From: Comamonas sp. 26
GTDB lineage: Bacteria > Pseudomonadota > Gammaproteobacteria > Burkholderiales > Burkholderiaceae_C
Reading direction: 5' to 3'
Assembly (NCBI RefSeq): GCF_002754475.1
Contig: NZ_PEFL01000001.1
Span: 558,001-622,000 of the forward strand
Length of the DNA: 64,000 nt
In this document: positions 9,153-17,398 of the stretch, piece after piece
Layout of the letters: each line of letters starts with the position of its first letter
How positions within the stretch are numbered: the first letter of the stretch is position 1
The notes under the pieces: generated by a model
Database searches by the model: none
What the model was told of the DNA's origin: nothing
Seen by the model: the letters and a program-made list of their open reading frames with translations, nothing else
Translations under genes and position numbers: made by a program

Positions 9153-9617
9153 ATGAAAACCTTTCGCTCCTACTCCGAAGTGCTGGCCTCAATTGGGCAG
9201 GAAGTCGCCGTCAGCGACTGGATCGCCATTAGCCAGGCACAGATTCAAATGTTTGCCGATGCCACGGGCGATCAGCAATGGATTCACACTGACCCGGAGC
9301 GCGCCGCCAAGGGCCCGTTTGGTGCGCCGATTGCCCATGGCTTTCTGACGCTGTCGCTGTTGCCCCGGTTTTTTGAGTCCACCTTTGCCATTGAAGGCAC
9401 GAAGATGGGCGTGAACTACGGCCTCAACCGTGTGCGTTTTGTCGCTCCCGTGCCGGTCAACAGCCGCTTGCGTGCCCGCATGACCTTGCAGCATGCCGAA
9501 CGCGTGGAGCCTGACGGCATTCAGATGACCTGGCTGGTCACGGTGGAGCGTGAAGGCAGTGACAAGCCGGTATGCGTGGCGGAATCGCTGGCGCGCAGCT
9601 TTGGCGCTGCAGCCTGA
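9153..9617 (+). CDS. MaoC-family (R)-specific enoyl-CoA hydratase-like protein
   Basis: 154 residues forming one hot-dog domain. The hydratase-2 catalytic motif is seen as FADATGDQQWIHTDPERA (Asp and His about residues 35-42), followed by the PIAHGFLTLSLLP block. Such enzymes add water to trans-2-enoyl-CoA to give (R)-3-hydroxyacyl-CoA, linking beta-oxidation and polyhydroxyalkanoate synthesis, or act in other acyl-CoA pathways. It stands alone between terminators, so no pathway can be assigned from context. A phasin gene at 56439 suggests that the organism makes PHA. Confidence 0.88.
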   Translation: MKTFRSYSEVLASIGQEVAVSDWIAISQAQIQMFADATGDQQWIHTDPERAAKGPFGAPIAHGFLTLSLLPRFFESTFAIEGTKMGVNYGLNRVRFVAPVPVNSRLRARMTLQHAERVEPDGIQMTWLVTVEREGSDKPVCVAESLARSFGAAA

Positions 9618-9644
9618 ATTTCTCTGCATTGATCCGACCATGAA

Positions 9645-9674
9645 AAAAGCCCCAAGGGTTTCCTTGGGGCTTTG
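9645..9674. terminator. bidirectional intrinsic terminator
   Basis: Arms AAGCCCCAAGG and CCTTGGGGCTT pair perfectly around a GTTT loop, with A-tract and T-tract flanks. It lies between the convergent MaoC and DUF4148 genes. Confidence 0.9.
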
Positions 9675-9695
9675 CTGTCTGAGGGGCCGGGTGCT

Positions 9696-10004
9696 TTATT
9701 CACCGTAGCTGTCCAGCAGACCGGCCTTTCCGGCGGCTGCGGTTTCCTGGCGTACCTGTTCGCGGCTGAGAGTGGAAGACTGCTGGGACTGGGAGGAAAG
9801 AGACAGGTAGGAATCTCCGAACTGCAGTTCACCCTTGGCCATGGCATCGATGGCCTGTGCTTGCACTTGGGCACGGGTCAGTGTGGAATGGCTTTCGGCC
9901 TGGGGAGGGTAGTGGCCGCTGGTGAAGTCCAATCCTCCAGCCTGTGCGGCGGCGGCAGACATGGCAAGTGTGGCAACGATGGCGAGACGGTTGGCGTATT
10001 TCAT
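9696..10004 (-). CDS. DUF4148 domain-containing exported protein
   Basis: 102 residues. A clear signal peptide (residues 1-22, ending AQA) precedes a small domain with the two DUF4148 repeats LTRAQVQAQAIDAMAKGEL and LSREQVRQETAAAGKAGLL. The family is a periplasmic or secreted small protein of unknown role, very common and multi-copy in Burkholderiales; a second copy is at 63611. It has its own upstream region of 151 bp after trmL and a terminator directly downstream, so it is probably monocistronic. Confidence 0.88.
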   Translation of the reverse strand: MKYANRLAIVATLAMSAAAAQAGGLDFTSGHYPPQAESHSTLTRAQVQAQAIDAMAKGELQFGDSYLSLSSQSQQSSTLSREQVRQETAAAGKAGLLDSYGE

Positions 10005-10155
10005 GATGCGTCCTTAGTTGGCGTGACTTGCAGTCCTGGCGGATATCGTCGGTTGGCTGCAATCGATAGGTGCTACTGTAGGCCGATGCAATCAGAAGAA
10101 AAACCCCCGGAGTCGCAACTTATCGTTCCATGAACAGTGCTAATTTTGCGGGAAC

Positions 10156-10650
10156 TTAAGGTGCGGGAACTGGCTCTGCCAACGCAGCTCCCACAAAGCC
10201 CTGCTGACGCCAGGCTTCAAACACGGTGACCGCTACGGCGTTGGACAGGTTCAGGCTGCGCTGTGATGCCAGCATGGGCAGGCGCAGGCGCTGCTCATTG
10301 GGGAACTGGGCGCGCACATCGGCAGGCAAGCCTTTGCTTTCCGAGCCAAAGACCAGCCAGTCGCCTGCTTTGAAATGAATAGCATGAGCCGGACTGCTGC
10401 TGTGCGTGGTCATGGCAAACATGCGGTCACGCTGAGGCTGGCAGGTTGCGATGAAAGCTTCCCAGTTGGCGTGGCGGGCCACGTTGGCATACTCGTGGTA
10501 GTCCAGACCGGCACGACGCATGTGGCGGTCTTCCATGGAAAAGCCCAGCGGCTCAATCAAATGCAGGCTGCAGCCCGTATTGGCAGCCAGGCGGATGACG
10601 TTGCCCGTATTGGGTGGGATCTCGGGCGCCACAAGAACGATATGAAACAT
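10156..10650 (-). CDS. trmL: tRNA (cytidine/uridine-34 2'-O)-methyltransferase TrmL
   Basis: 164 residues, the normal length of TrmL. The SPOUT knot motifs are visible: the N-terminal PEIPPNTGNVIRLAANTG block, the middle VFGSESKGLP motif, and the C-terminal LRLPMLASQRSLNLSNAVAV block that forms the AdoMet-binding knot. The enzyme methylates the wobble-base ribose of tRNA-Leu isoacceptors. It lies 73 bp downstream of comF on the same strand, so it may be cotranscribed with it. Confidence 0.93.
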   Translation of the reverse strand: MFHIVLVAPEIPPNTGNVIRLAANTGCSLHLIEPLGFSMEDRHMRRAGLDYHEYANVARHANWEAFIATCQPQRDRMFAMTTHSSSPAHAIHFKAGDWLVFGSESKGLPADVRAQFPNEQRLRLPMLASQRSLNLSNAVAVTVFEAWRQQGFVGAALAEPVPAP

Positions 10651-10723
10651 GGGGCGCTATTGTGCAGGCGGGCCTTTACCCGTGCTGCCAGCCCAGGCAG
10701 TTTTTGGGTCTGATGAATATGCA

Positions 10724-11488
10724 TCAAGCCGTGCGGGCCAACACCACGGCGCAGACGGAGGCGGCTCCCGCCGTCAGCAGGCAACCGGCCAGAGCGTCCA
10801 GCGTGGCACCCGTGGTCATCACATCGTCAATCAACAGAATGTGGCGGCCCGCAACCTGCTTTGTCTGCGCCGGTGCAAGGCTGAAAACACCGCGCAGCTG
10901 GCGCAGGCGCTGCTCGCGTGTCGATGAATGCTGGGCAAGCTCCAGGTGTTTGCGCTGCACCACCTGCGTGAGCACGGGACGCTTGATACCCGATTGCCTT
11001 GCGAGCGCGCGTGCCAGCAGCAGGCTGTGGTCAAAGCCGCGCTCGCGTATGCGCTGGCTGGTAGTGGGGACGGGCAGCAGCACATCACAGGCCTGCAACT
11101 GCTCCTTGACTTCAGGGTGACTGGCCATCAGACGGCCCAGACTACGCGCCAGCCCCAGATCGGCCTGAAATTTGTAGCGGGTGATGAGGTCTTGCCAAGG
11201 GTAGGCGTAGCTCAGTGCGGCGGTGCAGCGGTGGAGCTTGGGTGGCTGCAGGAGACAGGCGCCGCAGGTGCAGACCAGTGCCGGCAGCGGTATGGCGCAG
11301 GTCTGGCAGCGATGAAGGCGGCTAACCCAGCGCGCACGGCAGTCATGGCAAATGCGCGGCCCCGGCCAGCGGCCACAGACGGCACACTGGCTGGGCAAGG
11401 CGTTCAGCCAGTTTTGCTGCTGGCGGCGAAAACGTAGGCGCAGACGCTGGCGCAGCTGCGAAAGCCATGTCGCATGAAGGTCGGGCAT
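10724..11488 (-). CDS. ComF family phosphoribosyltransferase-like protein
   Basis: 254 residues from ATG 11488; an in-frame upstream start is less likely. The N-terminus has a zinc-finger-like Cys set (CAVCGRW, CHDC, CQTC, CTCGAC, about residues 34-80). The C-terminal type I phosphoribosyltransferase fold shows KFQADLGLARSLG, DVLLPVPTT, RGFDHSLLLARALA, and the PRPP-binding loop LLIDDVMTTGAT. ComF proteins take part in DNA uptake for transformation in some bacteria, but many ComF relatives have no proven role. It diverges from the methyltransferase gene across 89 bp. Confidence 0.9.
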   Translation of the reverse strand: MPDLHATWLSQLRQRLRLRFRRQQQNWLNALPSQCAVCGRWPGPRICHDCRARWVSRLHRCQTCAIPLPALVCTCGACLLQPPKLHRCTAALSYAYPWQDLITRYKFQADLGLARSLGRLMASHPEVKEQLQACDVLLPVPTTSQRIRERGFDHSLLLARALARQSGIKRPVLTQVVQRKHLELAQHSSTREQRLRQLRGVFSLAPAQTKQVAGRHILLIDDVMTTGATLDALAGCLLTAGAASVCAVVLARTA

Positions 11489-11577
11489 GGAATCAATATA
11501 CTCGCGCCGCATTGATTCCCTTTCAGGCAAGAGGTGGGCGGCCCGCTCCCTCAGCCTCTTGCCCGCCTTGTTTGCCC

Positions 11578-12486
11578 ATGTCTCACGCTCTTCCTCCCAC
11601 TATTGATTCTGTAGCTGCTAACCATTGGCACACGGCCGCTCCGGCTGAATCGCCTTGGTTGCATGAGGAGGTGGCCAGCCGCATGCAGCAGCGGCTGGAC
11701 TGGATTGTGAAGCCGCCCGAGCAATGGTGTCACTGGGAGCCGGTGCGGGGAGGGATGGCGTCGCACAATCTGCTGCGCGAGCGCTATCCGCAGGCTGAAT
11801 GCACGATTTACGAGCCCGTGGCCCAGCGCCAAGCCCTTGCGCAGGAGAAACTGACCAGCCGCTGGTGGCAGCTGGCTCGCTGGAAGGGCGCTGCTGCGCA
11901 AGTGGGCGAACCTGCGGACGGCAGCTTGGACATGCTCTGGGCCAATATGCTGCTGCATAACGCGGCTGACCCACAGACGCTGATTGAGCGCTGGCACAAA
12001 GCGCTCAAGGTGGATGGCTATGTGATGTTCTCGGGTCTGGGCCCTGACACCGTGCAGCAGTTGCACCGCCTGTATACCCAGCTGGGTCTGGGTCCTGCAG
12101 GCCACGCCTTTACCGACATGCATGACTGGGGCGACATGCTGGTGCATTCTGGCTTTGCCGAGCCGGTGATGGACATGGAGCGCATCACCCTGACCTTTGC
12201 CACGCCAGAGCGTTTGCTGCAGGAGCTGCGCGAGCTGGGGCGCAATCTGCACCCGGCTCGTTTTGCGGGTCTGCGCGGCAAGCGCTGGAAGGCCGATCTG
12301 CTGCAGAAAATGGCCGAGCGCTGGCCCGACAAGCAGGCCGATGGTCAGTTGTCACTGACCTTTGAAATTGTCTATGGCCACGCCTACAAGCCTCAGCCCA
12401 AGGTGCGCCTTGAAGCCAATAGCGCCGTCTCGCTGGAAGACATGAAGGCCATGCTCAAGCAGCCGCGCAACACGGGTTTGCGATAG
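11578..12486 (+). CDS. class I SAM-dependent methyltransferase, BioC-like
   Basis: 302 residues from ATG 11578; the frame is open further upstream but that segment runs over the comF start. The central part matches the BioC pattern: a substrate-face block LDMLWANMLLHNAADPQTL and then ALKVDGYVMFSGLGPDT, the strand 5 equivalent. The usual Gly-rich AdoMet loop is poorly kept, so activity is not certain. BioC methylates malonyl-ACP to start biotin synthesis. No other bio genes are near, and I therefore give no gene symbol. In this family of bacteria such genes sit next to comF, and the product may have another role. Confidence 0.75.
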   Translation: MSHALPPTIDSVAANHWHTAAPAESPWLHEEVASRMQQRLDWIVKPPEQWCHWEPVRGGMASHNLLRERYPQAECTIYEPVAQRQALAQEKLTSRWWQLARWKGAAAQVGEPADGSLDMLWANMLLHNAADPQTLIERWHKALKVDGYVMFSGLGPDTVQQLHRLYTQLGLGPAGHAFTDMHDWGDMLVHSGFAEPVMDMERITLTFATPERLLQELRELGRNLHPARFAGLRGKRWKADLLQKMAERWPDKQADGQLSLTFEIVYGHAYKPQPKVRLEANSAVSLEDMKAMLKQPRNTGLR

Positions 12487-12508
12487 TTCAAGTGTCGTTT
12501 TCCGGTCA

Positions 12509-12535
12509 TTGATTTAGCGCAAAGCTGCCTACAAT
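12509..12535 (+). promoter_or_regulatory. candidate promoter overlapped by an FNR/ANR-like box
   Basis: TTGAT-TTAG-CGCAA at 12509-12522 resembles the FNR/ANR consensus TTGAT-N4-ATCAA (8 of 10 positions). The same TTGATT can serve as a -35 element, with TACAAT at 12530-12535 as -10 (spacer 15 bp, short). The box centre would lie about 26 bp before the start of transcription, a position expected to repress rather than activate. That would fit shut-down of an aa3 oxidase at low oxygen. This is inference from one sequence match. Confidence 0.35.
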
Positions 12536-12862
12536 TTCCCCAAGTTATTTCATAGATAGCAGCCATCTTTCAAGCATCTCTCCTGCCTGAAAGAGACAAG
12601 ACAGTGCGGCTTGAGTCGCCGGGGGAGATTCGGGTGTTTCGCTTTGCCAAGGGGACTGGCCAGCGGGTTTCTGAGCGGCCAGCTCACGCAGTTCTTCATC
12701 ACCAAAAGCCAGCCTCGCGCTGCGCTGAAGCATTCATGTGCACGGCTGTCGCCGCAGTACATGCGCGTCCCCATCTCTCTACCTCTGTTGCGGCTGCGAT
12801 GCCTGTTTTAGCCATGCCCGGTATGTGCCGCGGCATGCGCTTGTCGTTGTTGGTTTCGTGGT

Positions 12863-12891
12863 CAATCAGTCCTGCCAAGGCAGGCTGATTG
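12863..12891. other. stem-loop in the cox leader
   Basis: CAATCAG-T-CCTGCC-AA-GGCAGG-CTGATTG pairs as a 13-bp stem with one bulged base and a very small loop. No T-run follows on either strand, so it is not a simple terminator. It lies 174 bp before coxB and may be an RNA structure or processing site. Confidence 0.5.
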
Positions 12892-13065
12892 GCATGGGTT
12901 CCCGGTACATGCATTAGTGAATGCGCGCAGACAGTGCTATCAAATTTTGGGGCATGCTGCGGTGTAGTTCGCAAGGGTAGTGTGAGTGCACAGCCTTCTG
13001 GCGCAAGCGGCGCGCAAGCAGTCTGAGCGAGTGGACAAACTAAGGCTTAGAGGTAAGTGAAAACG

Positions 13066-14640
13066 ATGAAAAACATTTCCACCAAGCTGGTTCCCTGGAG
13101 TTTGGCCTTGGCAGCGTGGGGTAGTTCCATGGCTTACGCCGCGCAGGATCTGCCGGGAGGCCCTGCCGTCAACCAGCTCAACCTGCATCCGCCTGTGACG
13201 CGCATTGCCGTGGAGCAGCACTGGCTGCACTGGATGATGCTCATCATCTGCACGGTGATCTTTCTCGGCGTGTTCGGGGTGATGTTCTACTCCATCTGGA
13301 AGCATCGCAAATCCCAGGGCGCCAAGGCTGCGAATTTTCATGAATCCGTCAAGGTAGAAATCGCTTGGACGGTGGCACCCTTCATCATCGTCATCTTGAT
13401 TGCACTGCCCGCGACCAAGGTGCTGGTGGCGCAAAAAGATACGACCAATGCCGATCTCACGATCAAGGCCACGGGCTATCAGTGGAAATGGGGTTATGAC
13501 TATCTCAACGGCGAAGGCGAGGGCCTGGCCTATATCTCCACGCTGGATACGGCGCACCGCCAGATGTCCAACAGCGGCGATGTGAGCAATGCACCTAGCG
13601 ACTACCTGCTCAAAGTGGACAACCCGCTGGTGGTGCCCGTCAACAAGAAGGTGCGCATCATCACAACTGCCAATGACGTGATTCACTCCTTCATGGTGCC
13701 GGCCTTTGGTATTAAGCAGGATGCGATTCCCGGCTTTGTGCGCGACACCTGGTTCAAGGCTGAGAAGATCGGTGACTACTACGGTCAATGCGCCGAGCTG
13801 TGCGGCAAAGAGCATGCGTACATGCCCATTCATGTGAAGGTGCTCTCTGCCGAGAATTACACCGCATGGGTGGCTGGCGAGATGAAAAAGCTGGCCGCCA
13901 AGGCCGATGACCCGAACAAGGTTTGGGCTCTGGCTGACCTGGTGGCGCGTGGTGAGAAGGTCTATGCCTCTAACTGCGCGGCCTGCCACCAGCCCAACGG
14001 CAAGGGTGCAGGCCCCATCAAGGCGCTGGATGGCAGCCCTTTGGTGTTGGGCCCCACGGGAGACATGATGCATGCCGTGCTGGAGGGCCGTGCCAACGGT
14101 GCCATGCCCGCCTGGAAGCAACTGAGCGACACCGATTTGGCAGCCGTGGTGACCTTTGCCAAGAACCACTGGAGCAACAAGACCGGCCAGTTAGTGCAGC
14201 CTGCGCAGTTTGTGGCAGCACGTAGCGGTAAATTCCCTGAAGGTGGTGCTGCAGCACCAGCGGCTGAACCTGCTGTACCGGCACCTGCTCCGGCAGAAAA
14301 TGCACCCGCAGCGGCCAGCGAATCCGGTCCTTACCAGGTCTTTTTTGAGTCCGGCAAGAGCACGCTGGACGACAAGGCTCAGGCTGTTGTGAAGAAGGCC
14401 GCCGAGTACTGGTCGGCGCACAAGGACGGCAAGATTGCTCTGTCAGGCTTTGTGGATGCCACCGGTAGCGCCGACAAGAACGCCGATCTGGCCAAGGAGC
14501 GCGCCAAGGCCGTATCCAAACTGCTGAGCGAAAGCGGTGTAGCCGCCGATCGCATCGAGATGCGCAAGCCCGAGACCATCACGGCTGCTGCCGGTTCGGA
14601 CCAGCAGGCACGCCGTGTTGACATCACGGCCGCACAGTAA
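13066..14640 (+). CDS. coxB: cytochrome c oxidase subunit II with cytochrome c and OmpA-like C-terminal domains
   Basis: 524 residues. A signal peptide (to AYA, about residue 26) is followed by two membrane helices (about 55-77, 98-122) and the CuA domain. The CuA ligands are His207 and the CxELCGxxHxxM motif (Cys242, Glu244, Cys246, His250, Met253). A cytochrome c domain with CAACH (304-308) follows, then an Ala/Pro-rich linker (395-418), then an OmpA-like domain (about 420-524) with FVDATGSADKNADLAKERA, the peptidoglycan-binding pattern. I chose ATG 13066 over GTG 13057 because AGAGG is correctly spaced only for the ATG. The subunit takes electrons from cytochrome c and passes them to subunit I. 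It heads the oxidase operon. Confidence 0.93.
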   Translation: MKNISTKLVPWSLALAAWGSSMAYAAQDLPGGPAVNQLNLHPPVTRIAVEQHWLHWMMLIICTVIFLGVFGVMFYSIWKHRKSQGAKAANFHESVKVEIAWTVAPFIIVILIALPATKVLVAQKDTTNADLTIKATGYQWKWGYDYLNGEGEGLAYISTLDTAHRQMSNSGDVSNAPSDYLLKVDNPLVVPVNKKVRIITTANDVIHSFMVPAFGIKQDAIPGFVRDTWFKAEKIGDYYGQCAELCGKEHAYMPIHVKVLSAENYTAWVAGEMKKLAAKADDPNKVWALADLVARGEKVYASNCAACHQPNGKGAGPIKALDGSPLVLGPTGDMMHAVLEGRANGAMPAWKQLSDTDLAAVVTFAKNHWSNKTGQLVQPAQFVAARSGKFPEGGAAAPAAEPAVPAPAPAENAPAAASESGPYQVFFESGKSTLDDKAQAVVKKAAEYWSAHKDGKIALSGFVDATGSADKNADLAKERAKAVSKLLSESGVAADRIEMRKPETITAAAGSDQQARRVDITAAQ

Positions 14641-14674
14641 GCCCCGGGTATAGAGACTGATTGGAGAAAAGAAT

Positions 14675-16321
14675 ATGAGCGCCGTAGTTCCTCCCGTCCA
14701 CACCCATGAGGGCCATGGTCACGATGACCATGGGCATGACGACCACCATCACGCCACGCCCACGGGCTGGCGTCGCTGGCTGTTTGCGACCAATCACAAA
14801 GATATCGGTACGATGTACCTGCTGTTTTCCTTCACCATGCTGATGGTGGGGGGCGTGCTGGCCATGCTGATTCGCGCCGAGCTGTTTGAGCCCGGCCTGC
14901 AGATCGTCAACCCAGAGCTGTTCAATCAGCTCACCACCATGCATGGCCTGATCATGGTGTTCGGTGCCATCATGCCGGCCTTTGTGGGCTTCGCTAACTG
15001 GATGCTGCCGCTGCAGATTGGCGCATCCGACATGGCTTTTGCGCGCATGAATAACTTCAGCTTCTGGCTGCTGATTCCTGCGGGCATCATGCTGGTGGGC
15101 TCGTTCTTCATGCCCGGCGGCGCACCCGCTGCAGGCTGGACGCTGTACGCGCCACTGACGCTGCAAATGGGCCCCTCCATGGACACCAGCATCTTTGCGA
15201 TGCACGTCATGGGTGCCAGCTCCATCATGGGCGCGATCAACATCATCGTGACCATTCTGAACATGCGCGCACCCGGCATGACGCTGATGAAGATGCCGCT
15301 GTTTTCCTGGACCTGGCTGATCACGGCGTATCTGCTGATTGCCGTGATGCCGGTGCTGGCTGGTGCCATCACCATGACGCTGACTGACCGCCATTTCGGC
15401 ACCAGCTTCTTTAACCCCGCAGGTGGCGGCGACCCGGTGATGTACCAGCACATCTTCTGGTTCTTCGGCCACCCCGAGGTTTACATCATGATCTTGCCAG
15501 CCTTCGGCATCGTCAGCCAGATCGTGCCCGCCTTCAGCCGCAAAAAGCTGTTTGGCTACACCTCCATGGTCTATGCCGTGGCGGCTATTGCCATCCTGTC
15601 TTTCATCGTGTGGGCGCACCACATGTTCACCACCGGCATGCCGGTTACGGGTCAGCTGTTCTTTATGTACGCGACCATGCTGATCTCCGTGCCTACTGCG
15701 GTGAAGGTGTTCAACTGGACAGCCACCATGTGGCGCGGCTCCATGACGTTTGAGACTCCCATGCTGTTCGCTGTGGGCTTTATCTTCGTGTTCACCATGG
15801 GCGGCTTTACCGGGCTGATTCTGTCCATGGCTCCCATCGACATTCAGCTGCAGGACACCTACTACGTGGTGGCGCACTTCCACTACGTGCTGGTGGCCGG
15901 TTCGCTGTTCTCCATGTTCGCTGGCTACTACTACTGGTCGCCTAAATGGACGGGCGTGATGTACTCCGAAACGCGTGGCCGCATCCACTTCTGGGGCTCG
16001 CTGATTTTCTTCAACATCACCTTCTTCCCCATGCACTTCCTGGGTCTGGCCGGCATGCCACGTCGCTATGCCGACTACCCCATGCAGTTTGCCGACTTCA
16101 ACATGATTGCCTCCATCGGCGGCTTCGGTTTTGGTCTGATGCAGGTTTACTTCTTTGTCTTCGTGGTGTGGCCTGCCATGCGCGGCCGTGGTGAAAAAGC
16201 GCCGCAAAAGCCTTGGGAAGCCGCTGAAGGTCTGGAGTGGGAAGTGCCTTCACCCGCACCATTCCACACCTTTGAGAACCCACCCAAGCTTGATGAAACC
16301 GCCACCAAGGTGATCGGCTGA
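14675..16321 (+). CDS. ctaD: cytochrome c oxidase subunit I (aa3 type)
   Basis: 548 residues with 12 membrane helices. Metal-site residues are clear: [12 protein letters not shown] (CuB His, cross-linked Tyr, and the A1-type Glu), [10 protein letters not shown] (two CuB His), and VVAHFHYVL (haem a3 and haem a ligands). These place it in the A1 class of haem-copper oxidases with D and K proton channels. The N-terminus is odd: residues 7-23 are packed with His and Asp ([18 protein letters not shown]), a likely metal-binding tail. A Shine-Dalgarno (GGAGAAAAG) precedes ATG 14675. Reduces O2 to water while pumping protons across the inner membrane. Confidence 0.97.
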   Translation: MSAVVPPVHTHEGHGHDDHGHDDHHHATPTGWRRWLFATNHKDIGTMYLLFSFTMLMVGGVLAMLIRAELFEPGLQIVNPELFNQLTTMHGLIMVFGAIMPAFVGFANWMLPLQIGASDMAFARMNNFSFWLLIPAGIMLVGSFFMPGGAPAAGWTLYAPLTLQMGPSMDTSIFAMHVMGASSIMGAINIIVTILNMRAPGMTLMKMPLFSWTWLITAYLLIAVMPVLAGAITMTLTDRHFGTSFFNPAGGGDPVMYQHIFWFFGHPEVYIMILPAFGIVSQIVPAFSRKKLFGYTSMVYAVAAIAILSFIVWAHHMFTTGMPVTGQLFFMYATMLISVPTAVKVFNWTATMWRGSMTFETPMLFAVGFIFVFTMGGFTGLILSMAPIDIQLQDTYYVVAHFHYVLVAGSLFSMFAGYYYWSPKWTGVMYSETRGRIHFWGSLIFFNITFFPMHFLGLAGMPRRYADYPMQFADFNMIASIGGFGFGLMQVYFFVFVVWPAMRGRGEKAPQKPWEAAEGLEWEVPSPAPFHTFENPPKLDETATKVIG

Positions 16322-16335
16322 ACAGGAGCTTTGAG

Positions 16336-16458
16336 ATGACAACGCAAACCAGAATGCAAGAGCAACGCAAGGCGAATCTGAAACTGGGGCTGATTCTGGC
16401 CTCTACAGCCGCCGTATTCTTTATCGGCTTTGTCGTGAAGATGGCCTGGCTGCACTGA
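16336..16458 (+). CDS. cytochrome oxidase small assembly protein
   Basis: 40 residues, between ctaD and cox11. It starts at ATG 16336 after the Shine-Dalgarno AGGAG. The sequence has a basic, Gln-rich N-terminus (MTTQTRMQEQRKANLK) and one membrane helix (about 17-36, LGLILASTAAVFFIGFVV). Small one-helix proteins at this place in Burkholderiales oxidase operons are annotated as cytochrome oxidase small assembly proteins; the exact role is unproven. Position and cotranscription are the main evidence. Confidence 0.85.
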   Translation: MTTQTRMQEQRKANLKLGLILASTAAVFFIGFVVKMAWLH

Positions 16459-16495
16459 AGCGGCCGGTTGATGCAGTGAATGCAAGGAGGGTGAT

Positions 16496-17119
16496 GTGAG
16501 CGTAGCCAAGGAAAACGCAAAGATGGTGGGCAAGCTGGCGATTGTTGCGCTGGGCATGTTTGCGTTTGGCTACGTGCTCATCCCCATCTACAAGCACATC
16601 TGCGAGCTGACGGGCATCAACATCTTGTCGCTGTCTGAAAAGCAGGTGCCCGGTGCTGGCGTGGCCGGGCGCGATGTGAAGCTGCCCAGCAATAGCCAGA
16701 TCGATACCACCCGCACCATCACCGTAGAGTTTGATGCCAATGCACGCGGCCCCTGGGACTTCAAGCCCGCCAAGCGCTCGGTACAGGTTCACCCCGGCGA
16801 GCTGGCGACGGTGATGTATGAGTTTCAGAACGTGCAAAACCGCCGCATGGCCGCGCAGGCCATTCCCAGTTATGCACCGCGTCAGGCCACGGCCTACTTC
16901 AACAAGATGGAGTGTTTTTGCTTCTCGCAATACACGCTGGAGCCCGGCGAAAAACGCGAATGGCCGGTGGCTTTTGTGATTGATCCGCGCATCTCCAAAG
17001 ATGTGAAGACCATCACCCTGTCGTACACGTTTTTTGAAGTGGGCGGCAAGACCCCGCCCGCACCTGCCACACCTGCTGACAGCACGGCTTCCGTGGCTGC
17101 GCCGGGGAGTCATTTATGA
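16496..17119 (+). CDS. ctaG: Cox11/CtaG copper chaperone for the CuB site
   Basis: 207 residues with a GTG start at 16496 preceded by AAGGAGG; the ATG two bases upstream is out of frame and stops at once. One N-terminal membrane helix (about 12-32) anchors an immunoglobulin-like periplasmic domain. The copper-binding CFCFSQ motif (in KMECFCFSQYTL) is intact and is followed by the conserved EPGEKREWPVAFVIDP block. Cox11 delivers copper to CuB of subunit I. Its stop overlaps the DUF2970 start by 4 bp (ATGA), so the two are translationally coupled. Confidence 0.95.
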   Translation: MSVAKENAKMVGKLAIVALGMFAFGYVLIPIYKHICELTGINILSLSEKQVPGAGVAGRDVKLPSNSQIDTTRTITVEFDANARGPWDFKPAKRSVQVHPGELATVMYEFQNVQNRRMAAQAIPSYAPRQATAYFNKMECFCFSQYTLEPGEKREWPVAFVIDPRISKDVKTITLSYTFFEVGGKTPPAPATPADSTASVAAPGSHL

Positions 17120-17313
17120 CGCAGGACAGCAAAAAGTCCAACTTCTGGCGCAGCATCGTCGCCGTGGCATGGGCCATGCTGGGTGTGCGCAAGGGCAAGG
17201 AATACGAGAAAGACTTTGCCAGCATTACGCCGCTGCACGTCATTGGCGTGGGACTGGTAGCGATTGTGATCTTGGTATTAGCGTTGATATGGATCGTCAA
17301 CCTGGTCGTTTAG
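17116..17313 (+). CDS. DUF2970 family small membrane protein
   Basis: 65 residues: a polar N-terminus, the conserved SIVAVAWAMLGVRKGKEYEKDF block of DUF2970, and a C-terminal membrane helix (about 40-62). It is found in betaproteobacterial oxidase operons between cox11 and subunit III, and is presumably an assembly or stability factor, but no function is proven. It overlaps cox11 by 4 bp. Confidence 0.88.
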   Translation: MTQDSKKSNFWRSIVAVAWAMLGVRKGKEYEKDFASITPLHVIGVGLVAIVILVLALIWIVNLVV

Positions 17314-17398
17314 CCTAGGCTGAAGACGGGTGGGGCGAAGTGCAAGTGATAGTGGAGCGTCGGTAAAAACAACGATCAACAGCGTCAGGAGCCGAGTG

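Larger units (their letters stand above)
12487..13065 (+). other. 579-bp non-coding leader of the cytochrome oxidase operon
   Basis: No reading frame here looks like a gene: short frames on both strands lack Shine-Dalgarno sequences and family resemblance. What it holds is a promoter-like element near 12509-12535 with an FNR-type box, a strong stem-loop at 12863-12891, and an AGAGG sequence before coxB. If transcription starts near 12542, the coxB mRNA has a leader of over 500 nt, which would be long enough for regulation or a small RNA. Confidence 0.55.

Noticed and set aside
12545..12974. Short frames on both strands in the oxidase leader
   Set aside because: None has a ribosome site or a recognisable sequence, and they overlap each other.
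14624..16207. A 527-codon antisense frame opposite ctaD
   Set aside because: It mirrors the GC-rich codon pattern of the oxidase gene, is full of His/Gln/Gly runs, and has no family resemblance or ribosome site.
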